Shown: positions 1 through 8,233 of the stretch, piece after piece | Layout of the letters: each line of letters begins with the position of its first letter | Position numbering within the stretch: the stretch's first letter is position 1 | NCBI GenBank assembly: GCA_012270595.1 | Contig: JAAXIA010000087.1 | Span: forward strand, 1-13,716 | Length of the DNA: 13,716 nucleotides | Reading direction: 5' to 3' | Source: Rhodanobacteraceae bacterium | GTDB lineage: Bacteria > Pseudomonadota > Gammaproteobacteria > Xanthomonadales > Rhodanobacteraceae | Made by a program: the position numbers and the translations under genes | The notes under the pieces: generated by a model | Seen by the model: only the letters and a program-made list of their open reading frames with translations | What the model was told of the DNA's origin: nothing | Databases searched by the model: none

Positions 1-225
1 AATCACCGCCGTGCCTGCACGTGCGTGGCACACTTCGGCAACATCACTTAGGCTCTCCAGCCTGCCCACCGGACCCGTCAGCATGAAGCTGGCCGCTTGT
101 GCAGGAAACGAAGAAGGATTGTCGGCAAGCACAGCGGCATTCATGGCCCGCATGATACCCGGAAAACGCTTTGCCTGCTCATGAAGGAATCTGCTCAAGT
201 ACCTATCAGGCCATGTTTCACCCAT
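1..225 (-). CDS. Partial protein, possibly alpha/beta hydrolase (N-terminal part)
   Basis: This minus-strand frame is open from an ATG at 225 to the window edge, giving 75 residues with no stop; the rest of the gene lies outside. Residues 47-56 (SFMLTGPVGR) followed by LESL and a hydrophobic strand TAVI at the edge resemble the first strands of small COG2945-type alpha/beta hydrolases. Those proteins begin with a 'GP.G.LE' strand and soon reach an HPHP motif, which would fall just past the edge. The first 45 or so residues have no counterpart I recognise, so the true start may be an internal Met (residue 25, 28 or 48). No convincing ribosome-binding site precedes the ATG at 225. It is divergent from the adaptor gene. 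The family assignment is inference from a short stretch. Confidence 0.45.
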   Translation of the reverse strand, partial: MGETWPDRYLSRFLHEQAKRFPGIMRAMNAAVLADNPSSFPAQAASFMLTGPVGRLESLSDVAEVCHARAGTAVI

Positions 226-307
226 CTTGAGGATTTACAGAAATGATTGCAACCTGGTTTTTCTTTTTCGAAAAATCAATGTGTTAAAAAGATTTCTCTG
301 AAAACCC

Positions 308-336
308 CTGGCAACATTGCAAAAGTCTGATGTAAT
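308..336 (+). promoter_or_regulatory. Candidate sigma-70 promoter for the adaptor gene
   Basis: A CTGGCA (-35-like, 308-313) and a TGTAAT (-10-like, 331-336) are separated by 17 bp. The -10 is preceded by TG at 328-329, an extended -10 arrangement. It lies about 115 bp upstream of the adaptor start codon, which would leave a leader of roughly 110 nt containing the palindrome at 408-421. Seen by eye only; no other evidence. Confidence 0.35.
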
Positions 337-407
337 GGAGCCACAAGCTATTTAAGGTTTTTGGCCACCAGCTCGCCTGCCCCTTAACCGGTCAGCAGGC
401 GCACAGG

Positions 408-421
408 CCAGTACGTACTGG
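408..421. repeat. Perfect 14-bp palindrome upstream of the adaptor gene
   Basis: CCAGTACGTACTGG is its own reverse complement. It sits 30 bp upstream of the adaptor start codon and downstream of the candidate promoter, where a dimeric repressor could bind. No regulator gene is adjacent in the window, so an operator role is only a guess. Confidence 0.4.
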
Positions 422-451
422 TACCTGATTATTTCTCGTTAGGAGTAGTGC

Positions 452-1642
452 ATGTCGCGTTTTCGAAAGATTCTACTGATCATCATTGTCCTCGTGGTGT
501 TACTGGCGGTGGGTGTCCATTTCATGCACAGGTCTCCGCGCGGTGAAATCAGTCCGGAAAGCGTTTCGGTGCCAGTCACGGTGGTACCGGTAGTGAGGCA
601 TGATGTGCCAATCTACTTAAGCGGGCTGGGTACTGTGGTGGCGTATAAGACCGTTACCATCAGCCCACAGGTCAGTGGTCAATTGCTCAGCATTCATTTT
701 AAGGAAGGAGGCAAAGTGAAGCGGGGGGAGTGGCTGGCACAGATCGACCCGCGCAGATTCCAGGCCAGCTATGACCAGGCGCTGGCGAATGCACGCCAGG
801 CTCAGGCCCAGCTTGATACCGCGCGTAGCCGCTATCAGCGCAGCCAGGTTCTGCTTGATAAAGGCTACATTTCCAAACAGGACATGGAAGGATTGCGCAA
901 CAAGGTTGCCCAGAACAAGGCAATGGTAGCAGCAGACAAGGCGAGTATTGAAAATGCCAAGCTACAACTAGACCATACCCGCATCATCTCACCTATTGAC
1001 GGCGTGGCAGGTTTGCGCGACGTAGACCCGGGCAATGTAGTCAGTGCCAGTACCACTATCGTCACACTCACCAGAATTCATCCTATTTACGTGGAATTTA
1101 ATCTTCCCGAACAAAATATTGAAGAAGTGCGCGCGGCGTTGAGATCTCATAAACAGCTTGCCGTGCGTGCATTCAACCGCAAGGATACCCATCCGATTGC
1201 CAACGATGGTGTGCTTCAGGTGATCAATAACCAGATCGACACCAGCACAGGTACATTCAGACTGCGTGCGCTGTTCAGCAATAAGGAAAACAAGCTATGG
1301 CCAGGCCAGTTCGTCAATGTGCAACTAAAGGTGCGCACGGTCAGGGGCGGCCTGGTCATTCCCGCCGAGGCGGTGCAGCGCGGACCTGATGGCAACTTTG
1401 TTTATCTTCTCAATCCTGATAAGACGGTAGTAAGCATGCGAGAGGTATCCGTGGGAAGTGATGTCGGCGACAACAAGGTGATGATAAACCAGGGGGTCAA
1501 ACCCGGGCAGCAGGTGGTGACCGAAGGCCAGTTCCGCCTCAAACCGGGTGCCCGGGTGACGCCACTAAAACCCGGTGAGCTGCCACCGCTACCCACACCG
1601 ACGACAACCCAAAACGGTGCCAGGAAAAAGCACCTGCATTGA
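452..1642 (+). CDS. Periplasmic adaptor subunit of an RND-type efflux system (MdtA/AcrA-like)
   Basis: This is a membrane fusion protein that would link an inner-membrane RND pump to a TolC-like outer-membrane channel. The 396-residue product has a short basic N-terminus and one membrane anchor (about residues 7-25). A first half lipoyl-like motif follows (about 66-98, VTISPQVSGQL...EGGKVKRGE). An alpha-helical hairpin rich in Ala and Gln spans about 102-175, then the second lipoyl half (about 177-200, ISPIDGVAGL). A beta-barrel (about 210-295) and a membrane-proximal domain (about 300-370) complete the usual order. Length is normal for the family. A clear ribosome-binding site, AGGAG at 441-445, sets the ATG at 452. 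The C-terminus is Pro/Thr-rich and basic. No pump gene follows: the next gene is groEL, convergent. MdtA-like is the closest family I recognise, but the substrate cannot be told. Confidence 0.88.
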   Translation: MSRFRKILLIIIVLVVLLAVGVHFMHRSPRGEISPESVSVPVTVVPVVRHDVPIYLSGLGTVVAYKTVTISPQVSGQLLSIHFKEGGKVKRGEWLAQIDPRRFQASYDQALANARQAQAQLDTARSRYQRSQVLLDKGYISKQDMEGLRNKVAQNKAMVAADKASIENAKLQLDHTRIISPIDGVAGLRDVDPGNVVSASTTIVTLTRIHPIYVEFNLPEQNIEEVRAALRSHKQLAVRAFNRKDTHPIANDGVLQVINNQIDTSTGTFRLRALFSNKENKLWPGQFVNVQLKVRTVRGGLVIPAEAVQRGPDGNFVYLLNPDKTVVSMREVSVGSDVGDNKVMINQGVKPGQQVVTEGQFRLKPGARVTPLKPGELPPLPTPTTTQNGARKKHLH

Positions 1643-1893
1643 ATGGGTCGCCTCTTCCCCTCATGCTGCGCCACACTGCGCACGCAACATGCATTGCATA
1701 CACCTTCTGAAGATGTACGGCTACGGGTTGTAAAGAATTTTAAGGCTGCTACAAGCTTTAGTTGCGCCTGTGATGTAACCATTATGCCCAATCTCTGAGC
1801 GAGCGTTTTCTGACTATGGGGAGGACGGTTCCAGTCGCAAACGGTTTTTTAAAAGACAAAAAACTGAACATTGAAATAATAGACCGCAAAGTT
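1643..1893. other. Intergenic stretch after the adaptor gene; no convincing gene
   Basis: From the adaptor stop to the terminator there is no protein I recognise. A 51-codon frame begins with ATG at 1643, directly after the adaptor TGA, and stops at 1798, but it has no family resemblance and no ribosome-binding site of its own. AT-rich runs occur near 1735 and 1845-1893. No trace of an RND pump N-terminus (the usual start followed by FI.RP) is seen in any frame. Confidence 0.6.
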
Positions 1894-1928
1894 AAAAAAA
1901 GACCCCGTCAAAGCGGGGTCTTTTTTTT
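1894..1928. terminator. Bidirectional intrinsic terminator between the adaptor gene and groEL
   Basis: A 7-bp GC-rich stem (GACCCCG at 1901-1907 pairing with CGGGGTC at 1914-1920, loop TCAAAG) is flanked by seven A on the left and eight T on the right. The A and T runs extend the pairing and supply a U tract in both directions. It can therefore end both the adaptor transcript (plus) and the groE transcript (minus), which converge here. Confidence 0.93.
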
Positions 1929-1984
1929 GAGCAATCGGAATACCTGGCAGGTGCCCCAGGCCATGCTTCATGGCCGGACCTCTG

Positions 1985-2008
1985 GCCCGCCCGCGCGCGC
2001 GGGCGGGC
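1985..2008. repeat. Perfect 24-bp all-G/C palindrome just after groEL
   Basis: Twelve bases (1985-1996) are followed at once by their exact reverse complement (1997-2008), with no spacer. All 24 bases are G or C and the centre alternates C and G. It lies 21 bp beyond the groEL stop codon, inside the 3' untranslated part of the groE mRNA and before the intrinsic terminator. In RNA it would form a very stable hairpin, perhaps protecting the mRNA end or helping termination. That function is inferred. Confidence 0.7.
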
Positions 2009-2029
2009 GGGCAACGGACAGGGGCAGGA

Positions 2030-3830
<1,801 letters not shown>

Positions 3831-4124
3831 TCAGTCCTCGACCACGGCCACGATGTCATCTTCCTTCAGGAAGACTAACTCTTCGCCATCAATCTTGATT
3901 TCCTGACCGGCGTACTTGCCGAACAGCACTGCATCACCTTCCTTAAGCGACATAGGACGCACCTTGCCATCACTTTGGATCAGGCCAGTGCCGGCGGCAA
4001 TCACCTTGCCGCGGGTGGGTTTTTCGGTAGCGCTATCGGGGATGACGATGCCACCGGCGGAGACACGCTCCTCTTCCAGACGCTTGACGATGACGCGATC
4101 GTGCAGCGGACGCAATTTGCTCAT
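3831..4124 (-). CDS. groES: Co-chaperonin GroES (10 kDa)
   Basis: This is the heptameric lid of the GroEL folding chamber. The 97-residue product has the family length. It shows the N-terminal [12 protein letters not shown] strand, a mobile loop (about residues 16-34, [16 protein letters not shown]) that contacts GroEL, the [11 protein letters not shown] strand, and the C-terminal [10 protein letters not shown] and KEDDIVAV segments. The ATG at 4124 is chosen because the family starts [10 protein letters not shown] or similar and GGAG lies 6 nt upstream (4131-4134). An in-frame extension back to 4214 runs through the CIRCE element and is not coding. It is first gene of the groE operon, directly downstream of the CIRCE-controlled promoter. 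Confidence 0.98.
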   Translation of the reverse strand: MSKLRPLHDRVIVKRLEEERVSAGGIVIPDSATEKPTRGKVIAAGTGLIQSDGKVRPMSLKEGDAVLFGKYAGQEIKIDGEELVFLKEDDIVAVVED

Positions 4125-4196
4125 AACGACTCCAGTTGCTTTAGGTTGTAGATGGGAAACAAAAACCAGATAAACGAATCTGACCTGAATGCCTTT

Positions 4197-4225
4197 ATCA
4201 GCACTCGGCATCATCGAGTGCTGAT
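4197..4225 (-). promoter_or_regulatory. CIRCE operator (HrcA binding site)
   Basis: Two 10-bp arms, ATCAGCACTC and GAGTGCTGAT, are exact reverse complements separated by 9 bp. They match the CIRCE consensus (TTAGCACTC, 9 bp, GAGTGCTAA) except that CAG/CTG replaces TAG/CTA at the same place in both arms. It lies 72 bp upstream of groES and overlaps the promoter -10. HrcA, which is not in this window, is known to bind CIRCE and repress groE at normal temperature. Confidence 0.92.
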
Positions 4226-4253
4226 TTTAGCCATGTCGCAGGCGCTCCGGCAA
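4224..4253 (-). promoter_or_regulatory. Candidate sigma-70 promoter for groES-groEL
   Basis: On the minus strand TTGCCG (-35, 4253-4248) and TAAAAT (-10, 4229-4224) are 18 bp apart. The -10 touches the CIRCE arm and the expected transcription start falls inside CIRCE, so bound HrcA would block the polymerase. A CTTG that could belong to a sigma-32 -35 box overlaps the -35, but I see no good CCCCAT-type -10 to go with it. Confidence 0.6.
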
Positions 4254-4301
4254 GAAACCGTCCCATAAGGTCAGCACCATACGACCGAATCATAGGATGG
4301 G

Positions 4302-4336
4302 GTATGCCATTCGTATTTCAAGGTATGGTGGCATAC
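4302..4336. repeat. Inverted repeat upstream of cutA
   Basis: GTATGCCA at 4302-4309 and TGGCATAC at 4329-4336 are exact reverse complements with 19 bp between them. They lie 44 bp upstream of the cutA start, in the divergent groES/cutA region. A further GGTATG stands between the arms (4322-4327). It may be an operator or may be chance. Confidence 0.35.
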
Positions 4337-4379
4337 TGGGGTAAAGATTTTTCTATCGCCAATCCGGTACCCAAACGCC

Positions 4380-4715
4380 ATGAACCAAGTCGTTCTCATT
4401 TGTTATTGCACCTGCCCTGATACCGGCAGCGCGCAAACCATGACTGAAACACTGCTCAAGGAACAGCTCGCGACCTGTGTCAACCAGCTGCCGAACGTTG
4501 TCTCCAGCTACCGCTGGCACGGCCAGATTATCCACGACAAGGAAGTGCTTCTGCTTATCAAGACGCCAGCCAGTCGCTTCGAAAGTTTGGCGCGTCGTCT
4601 ACTGGAAATCCACCCCTATGAACTTCCCGAGCTGATCGCCGTGCCGGTAACGCAAGGCCATCGCCCCTATCTGGACTGGGTATGCCAACTTGGAAGCACC
4701 CCACCCGGCGGGTAG
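4380..4715 (+). CDS. cutA: Divalent-cation tolerance protein CutA
   Basis: This is a small trimeric CutA1-fold protein, tied in E. coli to tolerance of copper and other divalent metals; its exact role is unsettled. The 111-residue product has the family pattern: an N-terminal strand VVLICYCTCPD, then ATCVNQLP, the SYRWHG turn, LLLIKT and the signature HPYELPELIAVPV followed by G...YLDWV. Relative to E. coli CutA, the metal-binding Cys of the first strand (E. coli Cys16) corresponds to Cys10. Two more Cys flank it at 8 and 12. The ATG at 4380 gives the usual start, although no clear ribosome-binding site precedes it. It is followed 110 bp later by dsbD, as in E. coli, where cutA and dsbD are also neighbours. 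Confidence 0.95.
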   Translation: MNQVVLICYCTCPDTGSAQTMTETLLKEQLATCVNQLPNVVSSYRWHGQIIHDKEVLLLIKTPASRFESLARRLLEIHPYELPELIAVPVTQGHRPYLDWVCQLGSTPPGG

Positions 4716-4825
4716 GCGGTCTGTTGATTGACAGATTGGCGAACGCATTAACCGCCACTACCAGCACTTTTCCCCGGCGGACATCCGCAGGGCAACCCAA
4801 TTCCTATTATCATTCTGGATTTATC

Positions 4826-7057
4826 ATGCTCTACTGGCCATCACACCGCCTGTTAATGCGTCTGCTTATACTGCTCAGCCTGTTGCTCATACAAACCGGC
4901 GTATGTGCGAAAAACGAGGCTGTTTTACCGGTAACCCAAGCCTACCAGCTCAAGACCGAGGTTTCCAAGCCAGGACTGCTAAAGCTGCACTGGACCATTG
5001 CGCCACACTATTTTCTCTATCGCGAGCGGATAAAGTTTAGCGCAGGTCGTGGGGTAACCTTGGGCAGCGCACGCCTACCCAAGGGTGAAAAGCATGTCGA
5101 TCCGTTCCTTGGCGTCACCTGGATATACCACCACAGCATCGATGCCCTCCTACCCTATACCATAGCGCCCGGCACCACCCGACTGCGTTTGAGCGTGCGC
5201 TATCAGGGCTGCCGTGAGGTGAAACCAAAGCTCTGCTACCCCCCGCACACCAGGCAGATCAACCTGCCGCTATCGGGCGAGATGACACCACAGGCCAACA
5301 CTCCTGGCACCAAAGCCCGCCCCACCCTGGCTGCCGCACTCGGGCTAACCGACAAAGCGATACCAGGAAGTTTCAACACAGGCACTGCCACCTTAACACC
5401 AGAACAGGCGTTCCACTTTGCGGCATTGGCTCAGGACGCACATCATCTACTGCTACGCTGGACGATGCCCAAGGGCTACTATCTATACCGCGACAAAATC
5501 AAGCTACAGCTAAAGAACGCGCACGGCCTGCACCTGGTTGCACCGCACTGGCCGCCAGGCGGCATGCACCGTGATGCCCATCATGGCCAGAGCATTGTTT
5601 ACTTTAAGCAACTCGAATTGCCCATACACATCGAGGGTGATCTCACCCGTCCTAAACCCTATGACCTCGAGGTTGAGTTCCAGGGTTGCCAAGATGGTGG
5701 ACTGTGTTATCCGTTGATGGAGCGCTTGGTGGCGGTGCAGGCAAACCACAGCGCACAGGTTAAGGCTATCCACCTTGCAGCAAGCACACCCGGGAACAAA
5801 ATCCCTGCGCGGCAAGCAAAGGTGCGCCATAGCGGCGTGTCTCCGCTACATTTCCGCTTGCTGGGCGGTGTCTTGCTGCTCGCCTTTCTCGGCGGCCTTT
5901 TGCTTAACCTGATGCCTTGCGTGCTACCGGTACTGTCCATCAAGCTCGTCAGCCTGCTCGAAAGCGGCGAACGGCCAAAGCATCGACATCATCATGCGCT
6001 AGCCTATACAGCTGGCATTATGTTTTCATTCACTGTTATTGGCCTTGCCATCATCACCTTGCGTGCCGGTGGCCATGCCCTGGGTTGGGGTGCACAGCTA
6101 CAGCAGCCCTTGCTGGTTGCCATACTGGCCTGTGTCATTTTTGCCCTTGGTTTGTCGATGTCTGGCGTGGTGCAATTTGGTAACTCGCTTGGCAATGTTG
6201 GCAGCACGCTGGTTCGTCATGGTGGGATCAGAAGTGACTTCTTCACCGGCGTATTGGCAGTGGTCGTAGCCAGTCCATGTACTGCACCATTTATGGGTAG
6301 CGCGCTGACCTACGCCTTCACTGCACCAAGGCTCAATGCCTTGCTCGTTTTTCTGATGCTGGGCTTGGGGCTGGCTTCACCATTCCTAATGATTGGCTTT
6401 ATTCCGTTCCTGGCGCGCTGGGTGCCACGCCCGGGCCGCTGGATGGAAACTCTCAAGCAGGTGTTGGCCTTCCCAATGTATCTGACCGTGGTCTGGCTTG
6501 TCTGGATCGTGACACACCAGCGTGGTGCCGATGCCATGGCTTTACTGCTCATCGCCATGGTGTTGCTGGCACTGACGCTTTGGTGGTTTGAACGCAGCCG
6601 GACCCAGGGACTTATCAAGCGCGCATGGGTACTGCCGCCAGCCTTGCTTGTCTTCATCTCGCTCTACACCCTGGGAAACATAACGGCCCCAACGCGGACA
6701 GTACAAACTACCGATGGCTCCACGCCCTACAACCCAAAACAACTGGCCACGCTGCGCGAAGCCGGCACACCAGTTTTGGTAGATATCACCGCCGACTGGT
6801 GCATTACCTGCAAGGTCAACGAGCGTGAAGTGCTGGGCACCGACAGCTTCCGCGCCCTGCTTAAACGTACCGGCACGGTTTATATGAAAGGAGACTGGAC
6901 CAATGTGGATTCAGCAATCACCACTTTCCTGCAACACTATCAATCCCCTGGAGTACCGCTTTATGTGGTGTTCCCAAAAGGCGGAGGAGCAGGCCAAAAA
7001 TTGCCGACAGTGCTGACCTTCAACCTGATGAAGCATGCGTTGGATCAGCACCCGTAA
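4826..7057 (+). CDS. dsbD: Thiol:disulfide interchange protein DsbD with two N-terminal alpha domains
   Basis: DsbD carries electrons from cytoplasmic thioredoxin across the inner membrane to periplasmic thiol proteins such as DsbC. The product is 743 residues from the ATG at 4826, against about 565 in E. coli. In order: a signal peptide (1-28, cleavage likely after VCA); a first alpha domain (about 40-150) with Cys129 and Cys137 in YQGC...CYPP; a second alpha domain (about 190-305) with Cys288 and Cys294 in FQGC...CYP; a membrane domain of about eight segments (345-617) with Cys365 (NLMPCVLPVL) and Cys485 (SPCTAPF); and a C-terminal thioredoxin domain with WCITCK (Cys659, Cys662) and GVPLYVVF. 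The extra length is the duplicated alpha domain. An upstream in-frame start at 4682 would overlap cutA and spoil the signal peptide. An ATG at 4856 is also possible. No strong ribosome-binding site is seen. Confidence 0.95.
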   Translation: MLYWPSHRLLMRLLILLSLLLIQTGVCAKNEAVLPVTQAYQLKTEVSKPGLLKLHWTIAPHYFLYRERIKFSAGRGVTLGSARLPKGEKHVDPFLGVTWIYHHSIDALLPYTIAPGTTRLRLSVRYQGCREVKPKLCYPPHTRQINLPLSGEMTPQANTPGTKARPTLAAALGLTDKAIPGSFNTGTATLTPEQAFHFAALAQDAHHLLLRWTMPKGYYLYRDKIKLQLKNAHGLHLVAPHWPPGGMHRDAHHGQSIVYFKQLELPIHIEGDLTRPKPYDLEVEFQGCQDGGLCYPLMERLVAVQANHSAQVKAIHLAASTPGNKIPARQAKVRHSGVSPLHFRLLGGVLLLAFLGGLLLNLMPCVLPVLSIKLVSLLESGERPKHRHHHALAYTAGIMFSFTVIGLAIITLRAGGHALGWGAQLQQPLLVAILACVIFALGLSMSGVVQFGNSLGNVGSTLVRHGGIRSDFFTGVLAVVVASPCTAPFMGSALTYAFTAPRLNALLVFLMLGLGLASPFLMIGFIPFLARWVPRPGRWMETLKQVLAFPMYLTVVWLVWIVTHQRGADAMALLLIAMVLLALTLWWFERSRTQGLIKRAWVLPPALLVFISLYTLGNITAPTRTVQTTDGSTPYNPKQLATLREAGTPVLVDITADWCITCKVNEREVLGTDSFRALLKRTGTVYMKGDWTNVDSAITTFLQHYQSPGVPLYVVFPKGGGAGQKLPTVLTFNLMKHALDQHP

Positions 7058-7264
7058 CACTTGCGGCCTTTAAGCAAAACCTCACCTGGCATCAGGCACT
7101 CACCACCAGTTTTGTGTCCTGACCAGCGCACGACTGCCGGTAACAGGCTATCCTGCGTGCATTTCTACGGCGAATATCGCCAAACGACGGCGATCTGGAC
7201 AATGCGTCAGTAAACACGCACACTGTGCACATCCTTTGTATGGACACCATGTCAAGGCTTTTAC

Positions 7265-7708
7265 GTGGCAAAGATCCTGGTCCTTAATGGACCAAACCTT
7301 AATCTGCTAGGGCTTCGCGAACCGGATGTGTACGGCCACGATACGCTCGATGCTATCCAGGCCGGATTGCTCAGGCAGGTCAAAACGCTCGGACACGAGC
7401 TGCTTTGGTTCCAGTCCAACGCTGAACATGCACTGGTTGAGCGCATTCACCAGGCGCGCAACGAGCAGGTGGCGATCATTCTATGCAATGCCGCCGCGTT
7501 TACCCATACCAGTCTGGCTTTGCGTGATGCCCTGCTCGGTGTAGCCATTCCCTTTATCGAAATCCACTTGTCCAACGTGTTTTCACGCGAAGAATTCCGG
7601 CATCACTCCTACCTGGCCGACCGTGCCATCGGCGTAATTGCCGGCTTCGGTAGCGACAGCTACCGGCTAGCACTAGATGTCGCCTTGCACCGATTAACGG
7701 TTAACTGA
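7265..7708 (+). CDS. aroQ: 3-Dehydroquinate dehydratase, type II
   Basis: It converts 3-dehydroquinate to 3-dehydroshikimate in the shikimate pathway; the type II enzyme is a cytosolic dodecamer. The 147-residue product has the family's length and motifs: [18 protein letters not shown] with the lid Arg18 and catalytic Tyr23, [17 protein letters not shown] with Asn75 and His81, and EIHLSN...[10 protein letters not shown] with Glu99, His101 and Arg112. The start is a GTG at 7265, fixed by the conserved [10 protein letters not shown] beginning. A weak AAGG lies about 9 nt upstream, and the nearest ATG (7249) is out of frame. It is 207 bp after dsbD, so it may have its own promoter. It is followed by accB, the order seen in many gammaproteobacteria. 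Confidence 0.97.
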   Translation: MAKILVLNGPNLNLLGLREPDVYGHDTLDAIQAGLLRQVKTLGHELLWFQSNAEHALVERIHQARNEQVAIILCNAAAFTHTSLALRDALLGVAIPFIEIHLSNVFSREEFRHHSYLADRAIGVIAGFGSDSYRLALDVALHRLTVN

Positions 7709-7710
7709 CG

Positions 7711-7729
7711 AGAGCTTGGCTTAAGCTCT
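7711..7729 (+). other. Small hairpin between aroQ and accB
   Basis: AGAGCTT (7711-7717) pairs exactly with AAGCTCT (7723-7729) around a 5-nt loop, starting 3 nt after the aroQ stop. There is no T run after it, so it is not a normal intrinsic terminator. It may be a processing or attenuation site ahead of accBC. Function unknown. Confidence 0.35.
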
Positions 7730-7776
7730 ACTGCGCAAGCTGGCACCATATACCCGTTTACAGGAAGTCCTATTCA

Positions 7777-8229
7777 ATGGATTTACGCAAAATCAAAAAA
7801 CTGATCGACCTGCTTGAGGAATCCAACCTGGCCGAACTGGAAATCAGGGAGGCCGAAGATGTGGTACGGCTCTCACGGGTACCCAAGAGCAACGTGAACA
7901 TGACTGCTCCGGCCCCGATTTCCACGGTGGTTACAAGCCTGCCGGATGCCGCTGCGCCATCCGCCGCCGACGAGAACCGGCACACACTTCCGCCTGGCCA
8001 CTTGGTGAAAGCACCCATGGTAGGCGCTTTCTATGCCTCCTCTTCACCAGACATCCCACCGTTTGTCAAAGTCGGTCAGAAAGTCAAGGTCGGTGACACA
8101 CTCGGTATTATTGAAGCCATGAAAATGTTCAACCAGATCGAAGCTGACGCGGCTGGAACCATCAAGGCCATCCTGGTCGAGAATGGTCAAGCGGTTGAGT
8201 TCGACGAACCCATGTTCGTTATTGCCTGA
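7777..8229 (+). CDS. accB: Biotin carboxyl carrier protein of acetyl-CoA carboxylase
   Basis: This protein carries the biotin that shuttles a carboxyl group between AccC and the AccA-AccD transferase, the first step of fatty acid synthesis. The 150-residue product has a helical N-terminus ([17 protein letters not shown]), a Pro/Ala-rich linker (about residues 44-75) and a biotinyl domain (76-150). The site of biotin attachment is Lys116 in EAMKM. The thumb-like insert of bacterial BCCP is visible as [15 protein letters not shown] ribosome-binding site AGGAA lies about 10 nt upstream of the ATG. It is 4 bp from accC, so the two are surely one operon. In E. coli AccB regulates accBC; whether that holds here cannot be seen. 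Confidence 0.98.
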   Translation: MDLRKIKKLIDLLEESNLAELEIREAEDVVRLSRVPKSNVNMTAPAPISTVVTSLPDAAAPSAADENRHTLPPGHLVKAPMVGAFYASSSPDIPPFVKVGQKVKVGDTLGIIEAMKMFNQIEADAAGTIKAILVENGQAVEFDEPMFVIA

Positions 8230-8233
8230 CATC

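Noticed and set aside
1643..1798. A 51-codon frame starting directly after the adaptor stop codon
   Set aside because: No recognisable protein family and no separate ribosome-binding site. Direct abutment could allow coupling, but at this length it may be chance.
4728..4756. A perfect TTGACA downstream of cutA as a dsbD promoter
   Set aside because: At 16-18 bp spacing the -10 position reads GC-rich (ACCGCC or neighbours), so the -35 alone is not enough.
4682..4825. Upstream in-frame extension of DsbD by 48 residues
   Set aside because: It overlaps the end of cutA and would place a long non-signal stretch ahead of an otherwise normal signal peptide.
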